The notes beneath the pieces are model-generated. The model was given only the letters and a program-made list of their open reading frames with translations, was not told the DNA's origin and did no database searches. 64,000 nucleotides of DNA. It comes from Epiperipatus broadwayi (taxonomy: Eukaryota; Onychophora; Udeonychophora; Euonychophora; Peripatidae). The DNA is taken from the NCBI GenBank assembly GCA_028023455.1, contig JAQFVV010006429.1, positions 884,246-948,245 on the forward strand, read 5' to 3'. Positions within the stretch are counted from its first letter, which is position 1. Each line of letters begins with the position of its first letter. Positions 13,430 through 26,775 of the stretch are shown in pieces. Position numbers and translations under genes: made by a program.

Positions 13430-13820
13430 CACAATCTGCAACCTGACATTGCGGAAGATCTTATACTTATATTTTCATAGATTAATATTATTATATAAAA
13501 TTATTCTTCTTTTAAAGATTTTATTAGGAGACCCTTTGATTCCTCTTGGAGGCCTTAAAGGGACCGAGCAGGGCAAATTTCTAATGTCCACTCCATACGT
13601 TCTTGTCATTGTAGTTATTATTACAATGTGATTATTCATATAGTATACGGACATGGATGGGCTGCTCACCAACACGCATTAGCCAGCGTGGTGAGTTTAT
13701 TGGCTTTTTACCTCTGAGTTTAAGATCAAGAAACACCATGGTTTTTCTTCTCAGTGCCTGATAAGGCAGAATGAATGTTTGTGTAAATGATAAATATTTT
13801 TCCAATACATATATACAATT

Positions 13821-15047
13821 ATGACAGACAAAAATAAAGCATGGCCCTTATTCCCAGGAGGGTGTAAAGTCACCAACCAAGGCAGCGGTTGGTGGCCGAA
13901 GGCGGAGGATGCTAAGAATCCCCTGATTGTGGACCCAGGCTGCCATTTGATGACGACTTTTTATTTAGGTACTTACAACTGCAGATCACTTTCAAGTGAA
14001 GGAAGATTGCAAGAATTAGAAGAATTGTCTTATATTAAATGGGACATTATTGGACTTTGTGAAGTTAGAAGAAAAGGTGAAGAAACAATTGATTTAAAAA
14101 GTGGACATATACTCTATTATAAAGGCACACATATTGGAAATACAAGTGGAGTAGGATTCATTATAAATAAAAAGTGGAAGAAAAATATTGTGGAAATTGA
14201 TGGTGTATCGGACAGAGTTGCAAGATTAGTTATACAACTTAATAGCAGACACCAAATGCAGATAATTCAGGTTTATGCCCCAACAAGTTCTCATAGTGAT
14301 GAAGTAGTAGAAGATTTTTATATGGATGTACAAAAGACTTTTGATCAGAGTAAACAACATTTTAAAATTGTTATGAGAGACTTTAATGCTAGAAATGGTA
14401 GACAAATGAAAGATGAAATTGCTGTAGGTAGTTTTGGTTATTGTAATAGAAATGAGAGAGGACATAGACTTGTGAAGTTTGCAGAAAAAGAAAAACTTTA
14501 TATTATGAATTCATTTTTTGAGAAAAATGTTAAAAGGAAATGGACATGGAAGCATCCAAATGAAGGTACATCAGAATTGGATTATATTTTGACTAACAGG
14601 AAATACATATTTCAAGATTGTAATGTTCTTAATAAATTTAACACTGGAAGTGATCATCGATTAGTAAGGTGTAAATTACATGTTAATGTAAAACTAGAGA
14701 GACAAAAATTATTAAGAAAAACAATATTTACAGTTGATATTCCTAATCTTCAGAAACATTCTAATGAATTTAAATTAGAACTTACAAATAGGTTTCAAGT
14801 GTTAGGAGATTTTGAACATGATTCAGATTTGAATGAAATTAATATGAAAATAACTGATACACTTTTAAAAACTGCAACAAAGATAGCTGGTAGAAAAAAG
14901 CAGCAATGGACTAATAAAATTTCTACTGAGACTAGAGAATTTATGAAGAAAAGAAGGAATATGAAGATATACAAAAATGATGTATTAAAAAGAATTGAAT
15001 ATCTCGAATTTTGTAAAATGGTACGGAAAGAGTTGAAAATGATATAA
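13821..15047 (+). pseudogene. LINE endonuclease domain (ORF part 1)
   Basis: An open frame of 408 codons. Residues ~50-290 form an exonuclease-endonuclease-phosphatase fold that nicks target DNA for retrotransposition. Visible motifs in order are 'LGTYNCRSLS' (Asn), 'IGLCEVRRKG' (metal-binding Glu), 'IIQVYAPTSSHS' (Tyr), 'DFNARNG' (Asp and Asn), 'SELDYIL', and 'GSDHRLVRC' (catalytic Asp-His). The residue before DFNAR is Arg in a position that is usually Gly. The first ~45 residues are GC-richer and lack family motifs, so the true start may be later. The frame runs off at about 15015, where a one-base indel shifts the true reading into the next entry. Confidence 0.85.
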
Positions 15048-15889
15048 GAAAGTATAACTGTGAAATAGCAAGGAAAGCTGTAGAAGAAAATAAAAGTCTC
15101 AAGAATGTTAAACAACATTTTGATATTGGTAGGAAATTTATATCTGCAATAAGAAAAAAAGATGGAGTTATTACTAAAAAGAGAGATGACATCATGAAGT
15201 TGGTAGAAGATTTTTATCAAGAATTATATAGTAATAAAGAACAAGTACCTCCTATATCTATTACATCTTCCGAATTGCCCAGAATTTTAAATGAAGAAGT
15301 GAGACATGCAATTAAATGTATGAATAAAGGAAAGGCTCCAGGAAATGATGGAATTATAATTGATATATTAAAAGAAGCAGGTGAAGAAATAGAAACAATT
15401 TTAGCAAAGTTATATACCAAATGTCTAAATGATAAAGATGTACCGGATGATTGGAAGAATGCAGTAATAATATTAATAACTAAAAAAGGTGATAAAGAAG
15501 ATATTAGAAATTACAGACCTATCAGCCTTTTATCAGTTTTATGTAAAATTTTTACCAAGATAATTACAACTCATCTACAGAGAACTTTGGATTTCCACCA
15601 ACCAAGAGAACAAGCTGGATTTAAAAGTGGTTTTATTACAATAGACCATATCCAGGTATTGAGAGAAGTCATAGAAAAGACAAATGAATATGAGTTGTTA
15701 TTATGTTTTGGATTTGTAGATTATGAAAAGGCATTCGATTCTATACACATTTCTTCAGTGATTAAAGCATTGGATCATCAAGGTATAGATCCAGGATATT
15801 GTCATATTTTAAAGAATATTTATAAAAATGCAACAGCAACAATTAGATTATATAATGATACTGGAAAAGTCAACATTGAAAAGGTGTAA
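15020..15889 (+). pseudogene. LINE reverse transcriptase, fingers and palm (part 2)
   Basis: Continues the LINE protein after the frameshift near 15015; the methionine at 15194 is internal, not a true start. The linker is Lys-rich. It is followed by the RT domain with 'MNKGKAPGNDGI' (template-grip region), 'NYRPISLLSVLCKIF', 'REQAGF' and the motif A strand 'FVDYEKAFDSI', which carries the first catalytic Asp. A second one-base indel near 15879-15882 ends the frame at a TAA. In the alternative frame the expected motif B start, 'GVSQGDSISP', follows directly. Confidence 0.85.
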
Positions 15890-16629
15890 GTCAAGGTGAT
15901 TCCATATCTCCAAAACTTTTTACAGCAGTGCTGCAAGAAGTATTTTGTGGATTAAAATGGGAAACTAAAGGAATGAAAGTAAATGGAGAGTATTTAAGTC
16001 ATTTAGATTTTGCAGATGATGTAGTTGTTTTTGCAAATAATGCTTCAGAGCTGCATGAAATGTTGCAGGAGTTAGCAGATGAAAGTAGAAAAGTAGGACT
16101 AAAGATAAATGTTAAAAAGACTAAAGTAATGTTTAATCGATTAGCTCAAAATATGAAAATAAAGATTGATTATGAAGAATTAGAAAAAGTTAACAGTTAC
16201 AAATACCTTGGTCATATTATTAATACAGATGGAAACATAATGGAGGAAATTAATCATAGAATTAAACTTGGTTGGAGTGCTTTTGGTAGAAATAACTTGA
16301 TACTAAAAGGAAATATGCCTATGTGTTTGAAAAGAATGGTTTTTAACAAATGTGTTTTACCAGTTCTTACTTATGGATCTGAGACTTGGACACTTAATAG
16401 AAGAGAAATACAGAGACTTCAGACCACTCAAAGGAGTATGGAGAGATGTATGTTGGGAGTAACAAGAAGAGATCGAAAACGCAATGTATGGGTAAGACAA
16501 CAAACAGGTGTTACTGACCTTATTGAAAAAATTAAAAGATTGAAATGGAGTTGGGCTGGACATATTGCTAGAAGAAATGATAATAGATGGACAATTGAAA
16601 TTTTAAACATGGATTCCAAGAGATTGTAA
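15883..16629 (+). pseudogene. LINE reverse transcriptase palm/thumb and C-terminus (part 3)
   Basis: Begins with motif B 'SQGDSISPKLF', then the catalytic 'FADDVVVF' (the two Asp that bind magnesium), 'GLKINVKKTKVM', 'YLGHIINTDG', 'LTYGSETWTLNRRE' and the C-terminal 'LKWSWAGHIARRNDNRW'. The frame is cut at 16629 by a one-base insertion near 16606. Copy 1 reads AAACATGGATT where the 19-20 kb copy reads AAACTGGATT. The displaced tail continues in another frame to a TGA at 16772-16774, just before the TGA-repeat tail. Confidence 0.85.
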
Positions 16630-16875
16630 AAGACCCAGAAAGAGACCACATGTGAGATGGATGGATAAAATAAGAAAATTTGCAGGGGTGTTGTGGAAAA
16701 GAGAAGCTAAAGATCGGAGAAGATGGATTAAACTTGGAGAGACCTTCATCCTGCAGTGGATTGATAATGGTTGATGATGATGATGATGATGAAGAACAAT
16801 AAATGGATAGAAATTTATATTTACATGTAGGACAAATGTTATATGCAATATATTTTATTAAGAAACTAAAAACGC

Positions 16876-16876
<1 letters not shown>

Positions 16877-16936
<60 letters not shown>

Positions 16937-17004
16937 CAACAACAACAGCAGCAGCATCAGCAGCAGCAACAACAACAACAACTAACTAACTAACTAACTA
17001 ACTA
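16877..17004. repeat. Compound microsatellite (AAT)n-(AAC/AGC)n-(TAAC)n
   Basis: AAT units (about 16877-16932) grade into AAC and AGC units and finish with about six CTAA units. It starts ~80 bp after the LINE tail. The Asn- and Leu-rich open frames across it are artefacts. Confidence 0.95.
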
Positions 17005-17131
17005 ATAATGGACAATGTTTTTTTTTCAATTGAAACATCCATTTCTGGAGCAAATTGATATCAATGTAACAGAATGTAAAACATTCAAACAATGTAAAGT
17101 TTCTTTGAGTTAATAAAGTACCTTTTGAAAT

Positions 17132-17171
17132 ATAATAATAATAATAATTATTATTATTATTATTATTATTA
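17132..17171. repeat. (AAT)n-(ATT)n palindromic microsatellite
   Basis: Five AAT units are followed directly by eight ATT units, giving a self-complementary run that can form a hairpin. Confidence 0.9.
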
Positions 17172-18734
17172 CGCATTTTGTTGTTGCATTTAAATTAAAA
17201 ATCTATATAAAGAAGGGGCTGTGTGAGAATCTCGAAAATTAATAGAACGTATATTTTAAGTTTAGAAATAAATCTATAGCTTCGAGGAAGTGTCAGTTTA
17301 ATATGGCTTAAAGCTGCTTAAGTAATTTTGGCTTGTTTTGTTTGCTATTCAAAGGTTAAATATAATATCTTCTTTTACCCTGTTAATGATTTAGCATGTT
17401 TAATACATATTTTTTCTATGTTACAAAAGAGAAAAATAAATATCATTTAGGAATATTTTTATTTACAATATTTGATTTTACGAAAAACATTTGTACTTTG
17501 TGAATAACATTTGTTTACACAACCAATTTTATATACTGAAATAAAACTGATTTATCTGATGCTTGAAAATCGATGTTTTAAGTTTGCTTATATCAATATA
17601 ATTACTATTTATAGAAAAGAAAGTCATTAAATTATTGAAGCAGATAAGTCCACCTCGACTCTACCAATCATATAAATGGTATTTTCCTGTATACTTTATC
17701 ATTCACTATTATAGTGGTTGAATTCGTTCACCTCCTAGAATGTCATTCTTTTCTCTTTTTTTTACGGACTTACAAAGTTGTTGTTTTTTTTCACATTTTA
17801 CAGAGATATGTTGTAATATCGTCACGAAATCATTTCTTATCTTTGGCTTTGTGATTCAAGTTTTAATTTAAAAGAAAATTGATTTGATTATATATATATA
17901 TAATGCAGTCTATATAATTCTCAAAAGCATTCCCATATTAATTAAAAATATTAATGCTTTTTTTTTAATTCTGAATTTTTAATGTCAAACGTATAAAGCC
18001 ATATAGAATCATATTAAATACCACTTTTAGACAATTTTGTATTTATTTCCTAATTATATATGCTTGACAAAATAAAAGTGAAGTTTCATTTACTTCTTAA
18101 ATTAAAACATTGCTGATAAATTACTTCCACTAATGTTGTTTATATATTTATAAAGTTATTTATGCACACATATAAAAATGAACTATTCTTTCTTCTAGGG
18201 AGATTTAGGTTTTTAAATCTTTAACTTATCTGATGATGAAAGGTTATTCTGAAAAATAGATGTTTAAAAAAGAGGTTGTACTGGTCTTTTTTGTTGTTGT
18301 TGTTGCTCAACAACTTAGAAAAAATGTGAAATTCATAGTAATACATATAAAAGTAATTTGAATACTTATATATAGATATGTATAGTATATGGAACCCTGT
18401 CTCATGTCTGCACATGCCGATAGATATATGTTATACATAATTTGATAAATTGCAAATCACCAGGAGATTCATTCTGTATAAAAAATTAATTAATCTTTAA
18501 ATTTGTTTATTATTAAATATGATTAAAATTGATATTGATGATGATGATCAAATTTTCTGTCACTTATATGTTAGCGCATGTAAGAGAACTAGTTATATTT
18601 CATGATAATCATACTACAAAACATCTCTCAGTGGGTGCATTTAATAGTCATCCATAAGTACTTATTTTAATATGGAGTTTGAACTACACTAATCCTAACA
18701 TGACCAATAAAATTTCAAATATTTTTAAATTTAA
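17172..18734. other. Unassigned AT-rich DNA
   Basis: No supported gene or repeat. It ends where the A-converted LINE copy starts. Confidence 0.5.
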
Positions 18735-19250
18735 GGAGAAAAAAAAATAATTTATGGGGGGGATGAATATTTTATTAATTTTTTTAAAAAAAAATAAAAA
18801 ATAAATTTTAATTTTAAATATTTAAAAAAAAAAACACCTACAACATTTTTTTTTTTCTTCTTTTCCCCAATTTTAAAAAAAAAAATGAATAGAAATAAAA
18901 TTTAAAAGAAAGGAAAACTCTAAGGAAAGAAATTATAATATTAAATAAAAAAAAAAAAAAAAAAAAAAAGGTTTAGAAATGTTATATACAATATATAAAA
19001 AAAAAAAAAATATAAAAAAAAAAAAAAAAAGGAATAATTATGAATAATTATAATAAATAAAAATAAAAAAAAAAGAAAAAATAAACATCCAACAATTTTA
19101 TAATCAATTTTATAAAAAAATTTTTAAAAAAATAAAAAAAAGTTTTTCAAAAAATAAATTAAATTTAAAATCAAACAAAAAAAAAAATGAATAACATATA
19201 AAAAAAGAAATAAAAGAAAGAACCAAGAAAAAAAGCTACAATACACAATA
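18735..19250. other. A-converted, colinear LINE segment
   Basis: About 500 bp is dominated by A runs (up to ~21), with T and C runs mixed in. It still keeps the order and spacing of LINE sequence 15190-15740. For example, 'TTCTTTTCCCCAATTTTAAA' corresponds to the CTTCCGAATTGCCCAGAATTTTAAA region, 'GAAAGGAAAACTCTAAGGAAA' (less one base) to the GGAAAGGCTCCAGGAAA region, and 'CAATTTTATAATCAATTTTAT' (less one base) to the CAGCCTTTTATCAGTTTTAT region. Substitutions are mostly G-to-A and C-to-A, and the total length is nearly kept. Adjacent sequence on both sides is normal. Localised base-calling or polishing failure, or localised hypermutation, would both fit. Confidence 0.65.
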
Positions 19251-20262
19251 AAATTTGAAATTTAAAAAAGGCAATTGAATTCTGTAAGCATTTAATATAT
19301 AGACTCAGAATATTGTTTATTTCGAGATTTCTATCAAAAATGCAAAAGCAACAAATTACAATACATACTGATACTATGAAGGTTAACAATGAGGATGGTG
19401 TAAGACAGGGTGACTTCATATCTTCAATTTTTTTTTTATATCAGTGCTGCAAGATGTATTTTGTAGATAAAAATGGGAAGCTATAAGAATAAAAGTAAAG
19501 GGAGATTATTTAATTCATTTAGATTTTTCAGATGATGTAGTTAGTTGTTTTTTGCAATTAATGCATCAGAGCTTCAAGATATGTTGCAAAAATTATCAGA
19601 TAAAAGTAAGAAAGTAGGGCTAAAGGTAAATGTTAAAAAGATTAAAGTGATATTCAATGGATTTTCTTAAAAGATGAAAATAAAGATTTAATATAATGAT
19701 TTACAAATAACAACTACAAATACATTGGTCATATTATTACAGCAGATAGAACCATAATAAATAAAATTGATCATAGCATTAAACTTGGCTGGAATGCTTT
19801 TGGTAGAAATAACAATAAAATGAAGGTTTTTAATTAACATGTTGTACCAGTTCTTACTTATGGATCTGAAACTTGGACACTTAACATATTAGCACTACAC
19901 TCAAAGAAGTATGAAGAGATGCATATTAAGAATAACAAAAAGAGATCAAAAATTCAGTACATGAGTAAGAGAACAAATAGGTGCTATTGACATTGTTGAA
20001 CGAATTAAGAGGCTGAAGTGGAGTTGGGCTGGACATATTGCTAGAAGAGATGATAATAGATGGACAGTAAAAATCTTAAACTGGATTCCAAGAAATTATA
20101 AAAGATCCAGAAATAGTATCACATGTGAGATTAATGGATGAAATAAGGAAATGTGTGGTGGTGGTGTGGAGAAGAGAGGCTAGAAATCAGAAAAGATGTA
20201 TTGAACTTGGAAAGATCTTTATTCTGCAGTGGATTGATAATGTTTGACAATGATGATGATAT
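18735..20262 (+). mobile_element. 5'-truncated RTE-like LINE copy
   Basis: Colinear with the LINE at 13.4-16.8 kb from about 15190 to its 3' end. The downstream part (19270-20262) aligns closely. It contains a damaged motif B region (GTAAGACAGGGTGACTTC), the catalytic-site region reading 'FSDDVV', the 'LTYGSETWTLN' segment, 'LKWSWAGHIARRDDNRW' and a 3' tail with TGATGATGAT. Several frameshifts and stops are present, including an extra TAGT near the catalytic site. The upstream ~500 bp is abnormal and is described separately. Confidence 0.85.
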
Positions 20263-22446
20263 AACAAGTTATTTATTTATCTAGCCTTGTGTTTAATTTT
20301 TACAAAATTTATTTGTGACTTTGGAAATTTCTGGTCTACTTTACATGCTTTATTTACATAATCATATTCATCTTCATATGATCTATAGGAAACCATGAAT
20401 TATTTGTTTTTAACCATTTACTTTTGCTAATATTCAATCACTAAAGAATATAATTAACTTCTTTTTAAGTTAGCATATTATTTTTAATATACACAAAGTT
20501 TTACAGATGTTTAAATTTGAAAGTTATTTTATCAATAAAAATATGATTATTACTTTAATTAATTTTATTTAAACAATATGGTCATTCAATTAATGAGGAG
20601 AGTCTTCTTTTCCATTACTTTTATTTTAATTTAAAATTGTTTGGTAAATTCCTAATTAAACTCAATTAATTAAGACAGCTTGTAATATACACCTGTGCCA
20701 AACCTTGCTAAGTTCATATCATTATACTATTCTTATATGTGGAAGATTGTCTGCAATGCCATTGCTAGAGAAGATAATTTTTGAATCAATCAGAAATTTA
20801 TTTCTAAATATTTTAAAACGTGATTGGCATATGTATCTGGCAAGTATGAAATTTCTTTTATATTTAATTTTTCCAATAATAATTTAAATATTAATATTAT
20901 TTAATAAATACCAATTAATACTGCTAAATATTTTCATGTAATGTTTTGAGATTAACTCATTGCAGATGCCTATATATAATTAAAGTGCCCTCTTCCATCA
21001 ATACATGGCAATTCAGTTTTAAAATTTTAAAGTTGCTTATAATTATTTGAATATCATAAAACATAATAGAAGCATTCCTTCTTCAGCCAATTAGAACTCA
21101 TTTTTAATATTTTAAAAATTATCTTGACATGCTTAATTTTAAATCAAAAACTTCAGAATAAAATCTGAGTTTAATCATAAATGCATTTATATTACAATAA
21201 TTATCTGTAAAGTATTTTGAAAATATAATCCAGCATACAAATATTTTTTTCTTTTTCAAGACTTCTCAAGAGTCTTCCCAGACATTTCAAAAAAATAAAA
21301 ATATTTAAAGAAAATGTGCTCACTTTTGACATTGAAATTTAAATAAAGTATTGCTATTTATCAGTCATGCTATATGAAAATTATTTACATTGTATTAAAC
21401 TTAGTTGAAAAAGGTAATCTATATTCTTCGATTATTATTATTATTACTATAAAGTTTAAACAGTTAAAATAACCATTTACTAGAAGAGGAATTATTTATA
21501 ACAAAATACAAATTTATCAACAATTTAATAATGTAGCATGATTAATTTAACATATCAGATGATTTAAATAAAAAATTCTTACTCAATCATTTGTTATCAT
21601 GCAAGTAATTGAGTTTGTGGTATTAAATAAACTTCATAAGTGCACAGCAAATCATAGTTAAATTTAAATATGAAATATAAAATTATTTACAGTAGACAAA
21701 AAAATACATTATTTATATCAACATTCTAGAACAAACTTTAATAAGTAAAACAAATCAAAGCAAGGACTAAAATAATACTTAGTGTTATAAAATAAATTAT
21801 CAAATGTTTTCAGTGATAACACTAAAGCATTAATTGAAAATTTACTTCAACATTGTTAAACAAAGTCATTATTGTAATAAAATATTGTTCTTTATAATAC
21901 CATCTTCATTATTTTTCTGTACTGAATGCATTGGCACAGATGTTCAGTTGCAAATAATTAATATCAAATCTACATTGATTCCTGGTAATCATATGAAAAA
22001 AACTTACTGTTCATAATTTTAAACATACAACACTGAAGTAGTTTATGATTGTTTTTTCTATACCATTTTAAAATGATGCTTAGTTATTAACTTGGCTCTA
22101 ATCAACTGACATCAATATTCCACTGTCCAATACAGATTTTAGTAGTCAAATATTATGAAAACAAATAGAAGTAAGAAAATAAGAGTAATAAAATGTTAGA
22201 ACCTTGTTATGAATGTTGTTCGAAAAGAATAAATAAAATCCAGTTTTTATTTCAGTATAGGACAAAAAAATGTTCAGTAAAAGATAAAAAGAAAAATCAA
22301 TAACTGAATGATTTTTTTTTTTTTAGTTAATGATAAATTCCAAATTAAATAACTGAATGATTTTGTACCTAGCTATCATACTCAATTTTATTAAAACTAT
22401 TTCCATTACCCATGAATTCTATAAAACAATATTCACAATTTCTTAA

Positions 22447-22450
<4 letters not shown>
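20263..22450. other. Unassigned AT-rich DNA
   Basis: No ORF of coding character. A T14 run lies near 22311-22324, beside a repeated phrase AACTGAATGATTTT. Nothing else is supported. Confidence 0.5.
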
Positions 22451-22499
<49 letters not shown>

Positions 22500-22512
22500 A
22501 ATATATATTATG

Positions 22513-22544
<32 letters not shown>
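22451..22544. repeat. (TA)n microsatellite, two blocks
   Basis: Two TA blocks (about 22451-22496 and 22518-22544) with an interrupted TTAATATATATTATGT centre. Confidence 0.9.
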
Positions 22545-22547
<3 letters not shown>

Positions 22548-24479
22548 AACATAATTAAGTTGATCATGGATATATCATTTAACATAAATAAAGGTAGATC
22601 ATATGAAAATTCTACGTAACGTAAATAAAGGTAGACAAGATTCAATTGTAACATAAAATAACTGCTCAAAAGCATTCAAATATAAATATTGTCATACCTG
22701 AGTAGTAGCTGTAATAGTAAATAAATATTAAAATGATGAGTAGGAATAAATGAAACATATTTCTATAATTAGATTTCTAAAGATATAATATCAATGATTA
22801 GAAACAATAATGCCTGGAGACCAGTCATTTCAGGTGTCTGGCCTATTTCAAACCCTAGTTAGGCAGGCATTGTATCATCAATAAACAAGAAGAAACTATA
22901 AACAAATTATTAATAACAAATTATTATAACTCAGGAAATAACATTAAGTGGGTGAGTATACTGGTAACTCAATAAAATATCTTCTCAGGTATGCAGACGG
23001 TAAATTTTATCCACTTTCATCTCTTGGTTTGATGTCAAGTGTATATTTAAGTAAATACCAAGTGAATATGGTCTAGCAGGGTGCCACTAGATTATCTGAA
23101 CCTAGACACAGTTATATCTTATAACCTTTTCACATGTACCAGGTTTGAATTTCTTTTGGTACTTTATTTCTAATAAAAAAATGGAAGATTTTGCTTTTAG
23201 ACCTATATCACTGTATGCAATAATATTTAGGTAAGCACAAAACATCCTTAAACTAAAGTGGAGTATATAAAATTCATTAGACATAAATCATTTCCTAGAT
23301 CTTAACATAATAAATGTGTTTCAATATCTTTACAAGTTTTACTAGCTCAGATTACTATTAATTTAGGATGGCAATTCACTCATCCTTGCATGATATAGGT
23401 GATGGAATGGTGGTTATTATATTTATTCATGAATGTCAACTAAATACCATGAAATCACTTATTTATGTATGGCCTTTAAACATTTATCTATCCCATTAAT
23501 TAGAACGTGATGATGATGATGATGATGATGACAATGATAATGGTTTCAACCACAGCTTTAAGATTAAGCCTAATCATAAAACTTAAATTTTACAGAAATT
23601 AATAATTAGTGGCTAATCTTAGTATATCTAATTGAAACTTAAATAGCTAATATTCACCTTGATGATGAATGATCATAACTAATAAAAAAATACTCTTAAT
23701 GAAATATATACACCTCTGTTTAATAAAACAAATTAACATTTATTACTGCATTTCTAACATATACATAAAAATTTCTATATCTACATGAAAATTGATATTA
23801 AAAATAACAACAATAATCATAATCGACTGTTTTAAAATCATAACATTAATTTTAAATTCTTCCCCCTTTCCCATCAAATGTATTTCAAATTGGATACTAA
23901 GTTTGCTAACGTTTGCAATTCACAAGAAAATATTTCATTAAAAAAAAAATATTCACTCTTTGGCACACATACTTTATAATCTAACATGTAAAGCAGAATG
24001 ACCAAAAAAAATGTTAGTAGAAGTGAAAGAGCAAGATTTCCAGAACAAGTTTTAAATTATTTTTCTCCCTCTCCCTTCTACCCTCTGAAATTCTATATTT
24101 TAACTTAAAACAAAAATCTAATATTTTTAATACCGCCTATTATTTTACATTCATACACAATTACATATATGCAACAAGTATTATTATATTATATATGTGC
24201 ATGTTTTATCCCCATAATAACAAAAATATTATTTAAAACAAAATAATAATAATAATAATAATAAAATATGTTACATATTAATAACATTTCATAACTTTAG
24301 GTTAATAGACAATCATAATTTTAGTACATATAAAATCATTAATGAAGCTTATGTTTATCGTTATTAAGAAATTCTTGTTTTCAATTGATCCTGGTTATTT
24401 TAAAAGTTCTTTAAACAAAATATACCACTCTGTTGCTAAAATTTTACTAATTCTCTGATATCATAAAGAAAACATATAG
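22545..24479. other. Unassigned AT-rich DNA with (GAT)n and (AAT)n
   Basis: Holds a (GAT)n run at about 23508-23531 and an (AAT)n run at about 24243-24265. A less AT-rich stretch at 22810-23100 has no recognisable coding or repeat signature. Confidence 0.5.
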
Positions 24480-25503
24480 AAGAAAAATTTATATTACCAG
24501 TTCTATTCTTTGTAGCAACTTCCAATGAGTCAAATTTATCTTGTTTAATGTCTATACTTTTGCACTACCATTTTCATTTTTCTTTGGAACAATCTCTTTC
24601 TTGAGGTGTATAATTATTTGATGATGATGATTCTATTGAAGTTATTTGCTTTAGTGGACAATTTGGAAATCATTATATTATTTTTTCTTCTCTTCCTGTC
24701 AAGCATGATCCTTTTAGTGGATGAAGTACAGCAGTTGTTTTCACATTTATAATTTTTCTTGGGTTTAAACTCAGTTACTGGAACAATTAATTGGACTTGA
24801 TGATTTAATATTTATCAGTAGATTACTCTTTTTTTCTGATTTCCTTCAAATGCAGGTGAATGTTTTCTTTTTTCTATTTAAAAACATCTTATTTCTCTCA
24901 GTCAGTTGAAAGGTGTAGAATATTATTTTCAGACAAGACATCTTTTCTTTCCTATATGATGTGCTAGTTGATGATGACTCAGGGAATTTCCCCAGACAAA
25001 ATATATCTTTATTTTAACCTGCCATGCTGTTTTTCATCTTCACAAAAAAAAAACTTTATATTAAAAATGATTTTTAGAATTGATATCTTCTGAATTAAAA
25101 ATGCTTGTCTCTCAGTTTCAAGATTTTTTAGAATTCTCTATAATTTCAACTGATTTTTCAGACTGCTTTTATATCTGATTTTTTTCTATTTTTGACCACC
25201 CCTTTTAATTAGATTTATCACTTATTCTCAACCAAATTGTTTTTTAGCTGGATAGTATGAAAAATCTCACTATCCTGATTTTTAGACAAACTTTTGTTTT
25301 GAAGGAAAAAATAGTCTTAATCCTTTTTTACACCTATGTAACATCTCAAATTTAAGCTTCTTTCTTTTGATCTTAGGATAAGACACTTTTAAAATTAGAC
25401 TTCTCACATTGTCTCTAAGTTTTAACAGAAAAACAACCTTTATAATACAAAATTGTTGAGTAAAAAAAAGATAATTTAACAGATTTTCTTCTTTTTCTTT
25501 CAA
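24480..25503 (-). pseudogene. Possible decayed Lys/Ser-rich coding remnant
   Basis: The minus strand shows a 73-codon open frame (25282-25503) followed by short Lys-, Ser- and Glu-rich stretches in shifting frames down to 24480, for example 'VPVTEFKPKKNYKCENN' and 'SIESSSSNNYTPQERD'. The composition differs from the surrounding DNA and resembles charged, disordered or coiled protein. No family is recognised, and stops are frequent. It may be a decayed processed copy or mere chance in AT-rich DNA. Confidence 0.15.
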
Positions 25504-26775
25504 TATTTAATAAATAAAAATGTAGTTTATGTATGCAATGTACACACACACTCATTCAAATCATTTATAAAACAGGCCTATAAAACAATCTAAATGCTTT
25601 TTAGAAATTATGATTTTAATATCTACATTTTAAACTCTTACAATTTTTAAACCCCAAACTACAACTTTTAAGCCCCAAATTATAATCATAGACAAAGAAC
25701 AAAAATAGAAATAGAATAAAATATCAGAATTTAGCAAATGTAGGTTAGCCTTGAAGAGAGTTTAATATCTGAAATATAAAACAATTAAATAGCTTACACA
25801 TACACTGCCTATATATGTGTAACAAGTTATAACTTTACTTTTTAAAAAAAAATTAAATATTGAATAGTTAAACGTGTGTATTATTCTTTTTGAGTTTTAT
25901 ATCAACACACAAACAATTAAATAATATAACTATTGTCCCACTCTCTTCTGCCTTAAGCTTTTAAAACTTGATCTTGTAGGGTTTAAACTTGGATGCCCTA
26001 CATCTTCCTTTTTATATAAAAATGTGATGATGATTTTTGTTTTACATTTTCTTTCATGCATATTGTTTTCCATTTTGCTAGGCTTCTACACACTAATATA
26101 AACTGCGCATTAGTTGATCAAATTATGTCGAAAGGAAGAAAATTGTATTTCTATTTCTAAAACATAACTATATTTCCTGATCAAACTCGGCCTAATAATT
26201 GTTGAGAATTATACTATTGATGAAATCAGCTTTTAATTTATTCAATATGGGTGCCAGGTCCTTTTCTTCTAAAGAGACCACTAAAATAGTCAAATAACGT
26301 CTCACGAATAAAAAAAAGAAAAATACTTTTAAACTAATCGGTATTGCATCATACCGTAACGAGAATTATTTTTTGAGATTATTATTCCTGGGCTTATTCA
26401 AACATATTGGCAAAGGTAAATTACATTCTTAAATCTTCTTAAACTAATAATAAATTTAATAATAAAAATTAATAACTATTATAGAATAATGCACAAATGA
26501 AAATTGCTATTAGAAATATTTTTATTATAACAGATTAAAAATCTGTTTAAGTTAAAATGAGAATTCCTAATTAAACATATTAGAGAGAACACATATTAAT
26601 TCAGATGTGAAATATTAATAAAATAAATAACAGTTAAATAATTAAAAAGTTCTTGGTTAAATAAGAGTCTCTTGATCAATGAAATTAAAGTCACTATCGG
26701 GATCCTTTTATACATATATTTTTAAGAATTGTTTGCGAACACTTAAATTTGTCACAATCAGGATAATGAAGCATA
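25504..26775. other. Unassigned AT-rich DNA
   Basis: No ORF or repeat recognised. Confidence 0.5.

Larger units (their letters stand above)
13430..16794 (+). mobile_element. Near full-length RTE-like LINE
   Basis: Non-LTR retrotransposon with a single endonuclease-RT protein of the RTE plan: N-terminal apurinic-type endonuclease, reverse transcriptase, and a short C-terminal domain. It ends in a (TGA)n tail (16772-16792), as expected for RTE-type elements. The body is conspicuously higher in GC around 13540-13960 than the flanks. The 5' end is uncertain; similarity cannot be tested because the other two copies are 5'-truncated. Three single-base frameshifts break the coding frame, but no large deletion is evident. 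The copy is therefore fairly young yet inactive. Other copies lie at 127-3170 and 18735-20262. Confidence 0.85.

Noticed and set aside
14226-15420. Antisense open frames within the LINE
   Set aside because: Shadows of the real plus-strand LINE coding sequence.
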